NCBI GenBank assembly: GCA_030667765.1
Contig: DAOUVF010000131.1
Location: forward strand, 1 to 7,696
DNA: 7,696 nucleotides
Reading direction: 5' to 3'
Source: Bacteroides sp.
Lineage (GTDB): Bacteria > Bacteroidota > Bacteroidia > Bacteroidales > SM23-62
The notes beneath the pieces are model-generated. The model had not been told where the DNA came from. It saw only the letters and a program-made list of their open reading frames with translations, and did no database searches. The position numbers and the translations under genes are program-made. Position 1 is the stretch's first letter, and every line of letters starts with the position of its first letter. Positions 1-6,814 of this stretch are shown one piece after another.

Positions 1-12
1 AATGCCAGCAGG

Positions 13-474
13 CTAAAGGAATATTTTAAGGTTTTCTTCATTCTCCAGGTTGGCAACGTTAATTATCAAAGAAACAGAATCTATAAAATGCCTGGTATAT
101 GATAATCCGCTCATCTCAAAGGTATTGGTAAAACCACACTCATAAGAGACAAGGACAGGCACCATGACATAATTGATGATCAATGTGTCAACAAGACTAT
201 CTGCCTGTAATATAATGGTACTTGACAGGGCATTCATATCCATGGGGAAACTGAATGTGGTCACAGAGTTTGCACTGTCATATAAAAGGCTGTCCCTTCC
301 CGATCCGTACAGGGTAAAATTGTTAACGAATACATCCACCTCCTGTTCACCGTCCCACCCGTAAAATCCGGCATTGACCACAGACACCACAGATTGGGTG
401 CATACCCCTCCCCCTTCACAGGCAGGAAATACTGCCAGAAAAAACAGAACCAGGATCAACAGGATTTTTTTCAA
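13..474 (-). CDS. DUF6452-like small secreted lipoprotein
   Basis: A 153-residue protein begins MKK followed by a strong hydrophobic stretch (residues 4-16) and a cysteine at 19 (FPAC), so it is probably exported and lipid-anchored. The lipobox is poor because F and P occupy -3 and -2. The remainder is beta-rich. A second Cys (25) and the SYECGF motif (110-115), followed by a C-terminal strand ending NLENEENLKIFL, match my recollection of the Bacteroidota family DUF6452, whose function is unknown. The start is TTG (472-474): an in-frame TGA lies three codons upstream, and the signal peptide begins right at the TTG. The stop is TAG at 13-15. In relatives this gene often sits between rlmD and a DUF6048 gene. 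Only 12 bases remain downstream here, and no rlmD lies upstream, so that context cannot be confirmed. Family assignment is from memory of the pattern, not a search. Confidence 0.75.
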   Translation of the reverse strand: MKKILLILVLFFLAVFPACEGGGVCTQSVVSVVNAGFYGWDGEQEVDVFVNNFTLYGSGRDSLLYDSANSVTTFSFPMDMNALSSTIILQADSLVDTLIINYVMVPVLVSYECGFTNTFEMSGLSYTRHFIDSVSLIINVANLENEENLKIFL

Positions 475-608
475 GCTGTTTCAGTTTGGGTCATTCGAAT
501 ATATAAAAAGTATTCGGTCAAACCAGTCCCTGTGATAACTTTTACCTGTCGGGCATGACTTTGCCCTGGTCAGGCTCAAAGCAGTTCCGGAAGATTGAGC
601 GCTGTAAA

Positions 609-641
609 TTGAACAAATAATAGTAAATTCAGATATAATTT
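609..641 (+). promoter_or_regulatory. weak promoter candidate for the dehydrogenase
   Basis: In the 182-base divergent gap, TTG at 609-611 is followed 22 bases later by TATAATTT (634-641), ending 15 bases before the ATG. This loosely resembles the Bacteroidota TTTG / TAnnTTTG pattern, with two mismatches in the -7 box and a slightly long spacer. It is AT-rich sequence in the right place, so chance resemblance is a real possibility. Confidence 0.2.
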
Positions 642-656
642 ATAAATCCACCATCC

Positions 657-2021
657 ATGGCCTACCGCACCTTCAATCCCTATACCTGCAAAGAGGAAGC
701 CAGGTTTAATTTCATCTCGAAGACAGAATTCAATGAGAAACTCAACCTGGCTGAAAGCAGTTTTAACCAGTGGAAATTCACCGCCCTTGAAGATCGCAGC
801 AGGATACTGATGAAGGTAGCAGATCTCCTCGAGAAGGAAGAAGAAAAACATGCCAGGATCATTACCACGGAAATGGGAAAACCCATAAGCCAGTCCCGCG
901 CCGAAGTCGCCAAATGTGCTTTGGTATCAAAGTATTATGCTGAAAAAGCCGGAGAATTCCTTGCCCCCGTGAAAATGGAATCAACTGCCCGTGAAAGCTA
1001 TACCCGCTTTGATCCGCTTGGGATCATCTTTGCCGTGATGCCCTGGAATTTCCCATATTGGCAGGTATTCCGTTACATAGCGCCTAATTTCATGGCCGGG
1101 AATACAGGTTTGCTGAAGCATGCATCCAATGTGCCCTTGTGTGCCATTGCCATGGAACAGGTATTCCTGGATGCAGGTGCTCCCGAAGGGGTATTCCAGA
1201 ACCTGCTGATCAATTATGAACAGGCCAGCCAGGTCATCAGGCACCCGGCTGTCAGGGGGATCACCCTGACCGGCAGCAATTATGCAGGATATAAGGTAGC
1301 GGAACTGGCCGGAGCCATGGGCAAAAAAACAGTACTGGAACTGGGTGGGTCGGATCCATATATCATTTTCGCTGATGCGGATCTTGAACAGGCAGCTGAA
1401 ACGGGGATCATGGCACGTTTCCAGAACAACGGCCAGAGTTGCATAGCCGCTAAAAGATTCATTGTCCAGGAGGATGTCTATGAATCATTCTTATCTCTCT
1501 TCCGGGAAAAAGTGGAAGCCCTTAAGGTAGGTGATCCCATGGACACGGAAACAGTGATCGGTCCCGTGGCCCGCAAAGACCTCCTCCTCGAACTGGAAGA
1601 CCAGTTACAGCACATCATTACCCAGGGTGGAAAGATCCTCACCGGTGGCAAAAGACACAGTCCAAAATCACTCATCCTGGAACCCACCATCGTCACTGAC
1701 CTGCCCATTGATGCCCCCATCAACCAGGATGAGCTTTTTGGTCCCGTGATACCGGTCTTCTCCTTCAAAAAAGAATTTGAAGCCGTTCAGATGGCCAACA
1801 ATACACCTTTCGGACTCGGGTCCAGTATCTGGACCGGCAGCCGTGAAAAAGCTGACCGGATCGCCCCAAGGATAGAAGCTGGCACGGTAGCCGTCAATGG
1901 CATGGTAAAATCCGAACCCAATCTGCCTTTCGGAGGTGTCAAAGCTTCCGGTTATGGTCGTGAATTAAGCGAGAACGGCATGCATGAGTTCCTGAACATA
2001 AAAACCGTCAGTTATTTCTGA
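657..2021 (+). CDS. NAD(P)-dependent succinate-semialdehyde dehydrogenase, Sad/YneI type
   Basis: A 454-residue aldehyde dehydrogenase superfamily enzyme, complete and about the length of E. coli Sad (YneI). It should oxidise succinate semialdehyde to succinate in the cytoplasm, the last step of GABA or 4-hydroxybutyrate breakdown. Visible features are MPWNFPYWQ (128-136) with catalytic Asn131, the cofactor-binding Lys in LLKHASN (Lys154), the Rossmann TGS motif (205-207), ELGGSDP (228-234) with general base Glu228, the nucleophile Cys262 in NNGQSCIAAKRF, DELFGPV (358-364), and the C-terminal PFGGVKASGYGREL (424-437). The ELGGSDP and AAKRF variants, and the GRELSxxGxHEFxNI ending, are typical of the Sad/YneI branch rather than GabD. 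ATG 657 is the first start after an in-frame TAA at 636. No Shine-Dalgarno sequence is evident. Substrate is inferred from subfamily resemblance; another short semialdehyde is possible. It is monocistronic, with no neighbour suggesting a GABA operon. Confidence 0.9.
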   Translation: MAYRTFNPYTCKEEARFNFISKTEFNEKLNLAESSFNQWKFTALEDRSRILMKVADLLEKEEEKHARIITTEMGKPISQSRAEVAKCALVSKYYAEKAGEFLAPVKMESTARESYTRFDPLGIIFAVMPWNFPYWQVFRYIAPNFMAGNTGLLKHASNVPLCAIAMEQVFLDAGAPEGVFQNLLINYEQASQVIRHPAVRGITLTGSNYAGYKVAELAGAMGKKTVLELGGSDPYIIFADADLEQAAETGIMARFQNNGQSCIAAKRFIVQEDVYESFLSLFREKVEALKVGDPMDTETVIGPVARKDLLLELEDQLQHIITQGGKILTGGKRHSPKSLILEPTIVTDLPIDAPINQDELFGPVIPVFSFKKEFEAVQMANNTPFGLGSSIWTGSREKADRIAPRIEAGTVAVNGMVKSEPNLPFGGVKASGYGRELSENGMHEFLNIKTVSYF

Positions 2022-2051
2022 TCCCGGCACCTTTTGCTGTACCGGTCGGCA

Positions 2052-2720
2052 TTACCAGGGTCCCAACAAAGTGGTTTTAGATAAGGCCTGCTGCAACAGA
2101 TCGAGGAAACGATCACGCGGTATCTCTTCTGCCCCGAGGCTCTTCATGTGGGTAGTAGACTGCTGGGCATCAATCAGGCTAAAATTGTTTCTCCTGGCAA
2201 AGTCCACCAGGTGATAAAGAGCCACTTTCGATACATCCCTCCGAAGGTGGAACATGGATTCACCAAAGAACGCCCCGCCGAGGGAAACACCGTAGAGTCC
2301 ACCAACAAGCTCCCCTTCAGCAATTACTTCCACGCTATGCGCATAACCTTCTTCATGCAGCAGGATATAAGCATTTATCATATCTTCCGTGATCCATGTT
2401 CCATCCTGCCCGGGGCGGTGAACTTTTGAACATTGACGGATCACATCCGGAAAACGGCTATCCATACTGATCTCAAAGTCACCTTTACGCAAGATCTGGT
2501 CGAGGCTTTTCGAAACTTTGAATTTATCGGGAAACAACACCATTCTCGGATCCGGTGACCACCAGAGGACAGGTGAGCCTTCAGCATACCATGGGAATAT
2601 GCCCTTGGAATAAGCTTCCAGGAGAACCGGGATATCCAGGCTGTCCCCGGCTGCCAGCAATCCATCCTCCCCGGCCAGTGTTATTTCCGGGAAATACCTT
2701 CTGTCAAATACATTGCTCAT
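2052..2720 (-). CDS. aat: leucyl/phenylalanyl-tRNA--protein transferase
   Basis: A 222-residue, full-length Aat. This cytoplasmic enzyme transfers Leu or Phe from aminoacyl-tRNA to the N-terminal Arg or Lys of proteins, creating a primary N-degron read by ClpS-ClpAP. Family signatures appear in order: GLLAAGDSL (20-28), the KGIFPW block (39-44), VLWWSPDPR (51-59), GTWITEDMINAY (107-118), GYAHSVE (125-131), LVGGLYGVSLG (138-148), FFGESMF (151-157), SKVAL (164-168), and IDAQQSTTHMKSLGA (183-197). The last includes Asp184 and Gln186, matching the catalytic D-x-Q of the E. coli enzyme. The ATG lies inside an ATGA overlap with the stop of the upstream histidine kinase gene, so translation is probably coupled and the gene has no promoter of its own that I can see. 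No clpS or clpA is present. Its 3' end faces the dehydrogenase stop across 30 bases. Confidence 0.95.
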   Translation of the reverse strand: MSNVFDRRYFPEITLAGEDGLLAAGDSLDIPVLLEAYSKGIFPWYAEGSPVLWWSPDPRMVLFPDKFKVSKSLDQILRKGDFEISMDSRFPDVIRQCSKVHRPGQDGTWITEDMINAYILLHEEGYAHSVEVIAEGELVGGLYGVSLGGAFFGESMFHLRRDVSKVALYHLVDFARRNNFSLIDAQQSTTHMKSLGAEEIPRDRFLDLLQQALSKTTLLGPW

Positions 2721-4198
2721 TTTCGTTTGAGTCCCCGTTTCGGACCTTCAGGAAAAGTTAAACAAACCTCTGTACCTTTTCCTTCTTCACTTTCGACCGT
2801 AAATGTTCCGTGATTCATTCCGACAAAATCCTTGACCAGGGAAAAACCAAGTCCCGATCCCTTCTCGTTGGCAGTCCCAGGTGTAGAAAAACTCTCATTT
2901 GACTGAAGCAGCCTTTTCAGGTTGTTCCCGCTTATGCCAATACCTGTATCAGCAATACATATCCGGGTTAATCTCTCACTGGTATCCGCACTGATGGTAA
3001 TGCTTCCCCCTTCCGGTGTAAATTTCAATGCATTGGAAATAAGATTTCTGAGTACAGTGCGGAACATATCCTCATCACAATAGATGGAAGCTGTATGATC
3101 AACCTGGTTCTGTATCCGGATATTTTTTTCCCGGGACTGGAGCTTGAAGACATCCATCATCGTCCCGATCACCGAATATACAGGTATCACGGTAGGGACA
3201 ACCTTTAATTTACCGGTCTGTAGACGGGTCCAGTTCAACAGGTTGTCAAGCAGGTACAATCCCCGCTTATTGGTGTCATGGATGGTCCTGACAGCCCGTT
3301 TTACATCCTTCTCCGGGAGGTTTTCGAGGTTCTCGTCCAGTGATTCAGTGAGGGATTGTATAATTGTAAACGGATTGCGCAGGTCGTGACTTATCACAGA
3401 TTGGATCTTGTTCCTGGCCGATACCAGCTGATGGAGCTCCTTGTTCTGTTTTTCGATTTGTTCCTTCTGCCGGTTGAGCTCAGCATTTACCTCCTGTTCG
3501 TACTGGAGGCGATCGCTCAGGAATTGCTTTTCCATCTTCTCCACAGCTAATTTTATTTCTGATTCCTTTTTATCAGCCAGCATATTTTCCTGGCGGCTGA
3601 TCAATTCTGTTATCAACCGGGGGATATGCAACAGCATATAACCGAACAGGGCAATGTACATTGATTTGTAGAAATGCCCTGCACGGTCCGATGAAACGAC
3701 CTGTTCGATCAGTTCAGCAGGGATGCTGTCGATCTGCAAATAATAGTTCAGGTTGAAACAGAATATGGTGAAGAGGGTTGCAAAGATGACCAGCTTCCTG
3801 TCATAACGCAATACGGACATGAAAAGCAGGATGAAATATATGTAAATGGAAGCCGTGGTCGATACGGCGATGGGAATAAACAGGCGTGAATACATGTAAG
3901 TATGCAGGGAAAGCACCCCGATATCCACAACAATCGATACATACCTTACCCAGTAACCGATCCGGTCCTTCCTGAACAGAACCAGCAGGAAGAGGTTGTA
4001 TACTACAAAAATGGAGACCGGTATAAGGGACCAGGAAGCTTCCCGGATCAGTCCCTTGGCATACATCACCCCGATCAGGGCAAGTACCAGTCCAGCCAGC
4101 AGCCACCTGAACCGCATGGCGATCCTTTCTCCCCTTACTCCCCCATCCCGGTAAAGGTATTGAAGGATTTCAGAATCTGCCGGCAGGGTTTTTTTCAT
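2717..4198 (-). CDS. membrane sensor histidine kinase (polytopic)
   Basis: A 493-residue kinase. The N-terminal half has about six hydrophobic segments (roughly 31-49, 57-75, 84-100, 105-129, 136-153, 177-193) joined by short loops, with no periplasmic sensor domain. Signal input is therefore probably within the membrane or through a transporter partner. A charged coiled-coil-like linker (about 200-260) leads to the dimerisation/phosphoacceptor domain with SHDLRNPF (270-277, His271). The catalytic ATPase domain follows: N-box RNLISNALKFT (384-394), G1 DTGIGIS (417-423) and G2 GSGLGFSL (447-454). All key residues are present, so it should autophosphorylate. No receiver domain is fused, and no response regulator is in the window. 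ATG at 4196-4198 is the first start after an in-frame stop (4211-4213). It is the promoter-proximal gene of an operon with aat and is divergent from the permease, which could be its functional partner (inference). Confidence 0.93.
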   Translation of the reverse strand: MKKTLPADSEILQYLYRDGGVRGERIAMRFRWLLAGLVLALIGVMYAKGLIREASWSLIPVSIFVVYNLFLLVLFRKDRIGYWVRYVSIVVDIGVLSLHTYMYSRLFIPIAVSTTASIYIYFILLFMSVLRYDRKLVIFATLFTIFCFNLNYYLQIDSIPAELIEQVVSSDRAGHFYKSMYIALFGYMLLHIPRLITELISRQENMLADKKESEIKLAVEKMEKQFLSDRLQYEQEVNAELNRQKEQIEKQNKELHQLVSARNKIQSVISHDLRNPFTIIQSLTESLDENLENLPEKDVKRAVRTIHDTNKRGLYLLDNLLNWTRLQTGKLKVVPTVIPVYSVIGTMMDVFKLQSREKNIRIQNQVDHTASIYCDEDMFRTVLRNLISNALKFTPEGGSITISADTSERLTRICIADTGIGISGNNLKRLLQSNESFSTPGTANEKGSGLGFSLVKDFVGMNHGTFTVESEEGKGTEVCLTFPEGPKRGLKRK

Positions 4199-4236
4199 AG
4201 GGTTGAGCAGTTAGTAACAGGGCATCAAAATACAAA

Positions 4237-4267
4237 CAAATTAGACAGATTATTATTGTCTTACAAA
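4237..4267 (-). promoter_or_regulatory. candidate Bacteroidota-type promoter for the kinase-aat operon
   Basis: Read on the minus strand, TTTG (complement of 4264-4267) is followed by exactly 20 bases and then TAATTTG (complement of 4237-4243). The spacing fits the TTTG-N19/20-TAnnTTTG consensus, although the -7 box is one T short. It would start transcription roughly 30 bases upstream of the kinase ATG. No second promoter is visible before aat. The assignment is by pattern only. Confidence 0.35.
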
Positions 4268-4276
4268 AATCACACC

Positions 4277-4309
4277 GTTAATTATTGTTAATTGCGTTTA
4301 GATAATTGC
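4277..4309. repeat. short direct repeats in the divergent kinase/permease gap
   Basis: GTTAATT occurs at 4277-4283 and again at 4287-4293, a period of 10 bases or one helical turn. AATTGC occurs at 4290-4295 and again at 4304-4309. The cluster ends 28 bases before the permease start, on the permease side of the divergent gap. In-phase tandem half-sites are a common shape for response-regulator operators, but this stretch is AT-rich and short repeats can arise by chance. Confidence 0.3.
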
Positions 4310-4337
4310 AATGTTTAAACCTAACCACCCCTGAAAC

Positions 4338-6713
4338 ATGTTCCGCAATTACCTGATCACCGCTATCCGGTCCCTTTTCCGGCAAAAAGGTTTTTCACTG
4401 ATCAATATCCTGGGACTAGCCATCGGGCTTGCCTGTGCACTCCTGATCCTGTTATGGGTGCAGGATGAACTGAGTTTCGACAAATTTCACGAGCACGCCG
4501 AAAGGCTCTACAGGGTAGAAGAAGACCAGTACTATTCAGGGGAGGTATATCATGTAAATGTCACACCCTATCCCAGCGCACCGGTCTGGAAGGAGGAGAT
4601 CCCTGAGATTGAGGAAGCCTGCCGCTACCAGTGGCCCTCCGGGATGCTGTTCACCTACGGGGAAAATGCTTTTTATGAGGGAGGTTGTGTCGCGGTTGAC
4701 TCCACCTTCTTTGACCTGTTCACTTATGACTTCCTCCACGGGAACAAGGCCAACGCCCTGACCGAACCCTATTCCGCCGTATTGACAGAGGAAACAGCAG
4801 AGAAATATTTCGGGGACGAAAATCCAATCGGAAAATCACTCTCGGTTAATAACCAGTTCGAATTCAGGGTGACGGCCGTAATAAAATCCATTCCAAAAAA
4901 TTCTATTAACCAGTTTGATATCCTGGTCCCATATGACTACCTGAAGGAAATAGGGCAATACAACGATCATTGGGGCAGTAATTCCATCCGGACATATATC
5001 AAGCTTTATGAAAACGCAGTCCTGGATTCGGTGGACAGCAAGCTTACAGCTGTTGTAAAGCAACATAACGAAGAAACCACGACCGATTTCATGGCAGCTC
5101 CATTTACCAGGATACACCTGCATCAATATTGGGGATACGGGCATGATCCCGGTGCCATCGTCTTCGTGTACATCTTTTCAGCCATTGCCATTTTTGTACT
5201 GCTCATCGCCTGCATCAATTTCATGAACCTGTCAACAGCACGTTCCGCCACCCGGGCCAGGGAGATTGGCCTGCGCAAGGTTTCCGGCGCCGGCAGAAGG
5301 TCTGTGATCATACAGTTTTTCGGTGAGTCCGTTCTGCTGGCATTTATATCGCTGATTTTTGCGCTGATTATTGTGAGTTCCATCCTGGAGGTCTTCAATA
5401 AGGTATCCGGCAAGGAACTGGACTTCAATAGCCTGCTCACTCCACAATTCATCATCGCCATGATCCTGGTCACATTGCTCGCGGGACTGATTTCCGGGAT
5501 CTATCCGGCCTTGTACCTTTCTGCATTCCGGCCAATCAAGGTACTTAAGGGTGACCTGAGCACTGGTATGAAGAGCGGTTGGTTCAGGAAGGTCCTGGTA
5601 GTTGTCCAGTTTACGCTGTCGGTCTTTCTCATTATCGGGACCGTGATCATATACCGGCAGCTTAATTACATGAAAAGCAAGGATCTCGGATACGATCGCG
5701 AGAACATGTTCTATTTTCAGATGCGGGGGGAAATAATGGACAATTACCAGACCATCAAGGATGAATTCCTCAGGGATCCTCAGGTGCTGACTGTAAGTGC
5801 GAGCAACCATCAACCACACATGATAGGCAGCAATTCCGGAGGGGGGGACTGGGATGGGAAAGATCCAGAACAGTCAGTACTGATCGGAACTCACATCGTG
5901 GATTACGATTACATAGAGACCGTTAAAATTGAATTGAAGGACGGCAGGAGCTTTTCGAAAGATTTCCCTGCGGACCTCGCCGCTGATTCTACTGCAAACT
6001 TTATGATCAATGAAGTGCTGGAAAAAATTATGGATAAGGAAAATGCCGTGGGAGAACGATTCAGTTTCTGGGGCATGGAGGGCCGGATTATTGGTGTGAT
6101 GAAAGATTTCCATTACCATTCTGTAAGAATGAAAATCGAACCCGTGGTATTTCTGCTTGCACCTGCCGATTGGTTTTCCTGGATAGTGGTCAGGGTCGCG
6201 CCGGGGGACCTTACAAAAACTATGGGGGACCTGGAAAAGACCTGGAATGAGATCATGCCGGGATATCCCTTTGACTATAATTTCGTGGATGAATCCATTG
6301 ACCAGATGTACCGGACCGAGGAACGCCTCGGGAACCTGCTGAAATATTTCACCATCCTAGCCATTATCATCGCCTGCCTTGGTTTATTCGGACTGGCATC
6401 CTTTACCGCAGAGCAACGCACTCAGGAGATAGGGATCAGGAAGGTCATGGGGGCCAGGGTCATGACAGTCATGATGTTATTGTCGAAAGAGTTTTCCATA
6501 CTCGTCATTATTTCATGCCTGATTGCCATCCCTGCCTCTTTGTTTGTCATGGAAAAGGTATTCCTGCAGAATTTTGAATACCGCACGGACATGGCATGGT
6601 GGATCTTCCTTGTAGCGAGCCTGGCAGCCTTGCTGATCGCTATCCTGACGGTGAGCTACCAGGCCGCCAGGGCGGCCCTGACAAATCCGGCTGATGCCCT
6701 GCGATACGAATAA
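4338..6713 (+). CDS. ABC transporter permease, duplicated MacB/FtsX type
   Basis: A 791-residue inner-membrane protein built from two copies of the MacB-type periplasmic core plus FtsX module. Copy one has TM1 (about 21-40), a periplasmic domain (about 45-270), and TM segments near 275-297, 326-350 and 371-395. The cytoplasmic signature between its second and third TM is AREIGLRKVSGA (307-318). Copy two starts with a TM at 417-440, has a periplasmic domain (about 445-660), and TMs at 667-690, 716-738 and 753-776, with the matching signature TQEIGIRKVMGA (695-706). It ends NPADALRYE, usual for this family. Such eight-helix permeases are abundant in Bacteroidota and can supply the whole membrane part of a type VII (mechanotransmission) ABC system for export or envelope stress. 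No ATPase is encoded nearby, so the substrate cannot be inferred. An in-frame TGA (4332-4334) directly upstream fixes the ATG. A 7-G run lies at 5841-5847. Confidence 0.92.
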   Translation: MFRNYLITAIRSLFRQKGFSLINILGLAIGLACALLILLWVQDELSFDKFHEHAERLYRVEEDQYYSGEVYHVNVTPYPSAPVWKEEIPEIEEACRYQWPSGMLFTYGENAFYEGGCVAVDSTFFDLFTYDFLHGNKANALTEPYSAVLTEETAEKYFGDENPIGKSLSVNNQFEFRVTAVIKSIPKNSINQFDILVPYDYLKEIGQYNDHWGSNSIRTYIKLYENAVLDSVDSKLTAVVKQHNEETTTDFMAAPFTRIHLHQYWGYGHDPGAIVFVYIFSAIAIFVLLIACINFMNLSTARSATRAREIGLRKVSGAGRRSVIIQFFGESVLLAFISLIFALIIVSSILEVFNKVSGKELDFNSLLTPQFIIAMILVTLLAGLISGIYPALYLSAFRPIKVLKGDLSTGMKSGWFRKVLVVVQFTLSVFLIIGTVIIYRQLNYMKSKDLGYDRENMFYFQMRGEIMDNYQTIKDEFLRDPQVLTVSASNHQPHMIGSNSGGGDWDGKDPEQSVLIGTHIVDYDYIETVKIELKDGRSFSKDFPADLAADSTANFMINEVLEKIMDKENAVGERFSFWGMEGRIIGVMKDFHYHSVRMKIEPVVFLLAPADWFSWIVVRVAPGDLTKTMGDLEKTWNEIMPGYPFDYNFVDESIDQMYRTEERLGNLLKYFTILAIIIACLGLFGLASFTAEQRTQEIGIRKVMGARVMTVMMLLSKEFSILVIISCLIAIPASLFVMEKVFLQNFEYRTDMAWWIFLVASLAALLIAILTVSYQAARAALTNPADALRYE
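5841..5858 (+). other. potential G-quadruplex motif within the permease gene
   Basis: The coding strand reads seven G, ACT, GGG, AT, GGG. Splitting the seven-G run gives four G-triplets with loops of 1, 3 and 2 bases, which satisfies the usual G3+N1-7 quadruplex rule. It encodes GGDWDG (residues 502-507) in the second periplasmic domain, so the run may simply reflect glycine codon choice. The motif would be on the mRNA sense strand. Confidence 0.45.
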
Positions 6714-6814
6714 GCATTTACTGCAAAGATTTGCCTAATTTTACATTTTAGTGGAATCATTTCTCTGGTTTACATGATTATTGTTAAATTAGAGACTGTG
6801 AGTATCCGTATGAA

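Noticed and set aside
496..522. Promoter for the lipoprotein gene (TTTG and TATATTCG on the minus strand)
   Set aside because: The -7 box is close to TAnnTTTG, but the spacer is only 15 bases against the usual 19-21, so I did not call it.
2024..2045. Possible bidirectional terminator hairpin between the dehydrogenase and aat (CCGGcAC ... GTaCCGG)
   Set aside because: The stem is short with an internal mismatch, and no T-run follows on either strand. Its position is suggestive but the structure is not convincing.
3902..4291. A 129-codon plus-strand frame over the kinase N-terminus and the divergent gap
   Set aside because: It overlaps the kinase transmembrane coding region, is rich in Pro, His and Gln with no domain, and runs through the kinase promoter area.
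5232..5819. A 195-codon open frame antisense to the permease
   Set aside because: It lies wholly inside a well-supported permease gene on the opposite strand. Its translation is low-complexity with scattered His, Gln and Pro and no recognisable domain, so it is a coding shadow.
6723..6734. Inverted repeat GCAAA-GA-TTTGC just after the permease stop, as a terminator
   Set aside because: A two-base loop cannot form, and opening the stem leaves about three pairs. The following sequence is only loosely T-rich.
6755..6779. Inverted repeat AATCAT / ATGATT with a 13-base spacer
   Set aside because: Six-base AT-rich arms are expected by chance in this composition, and the arms do not extend.
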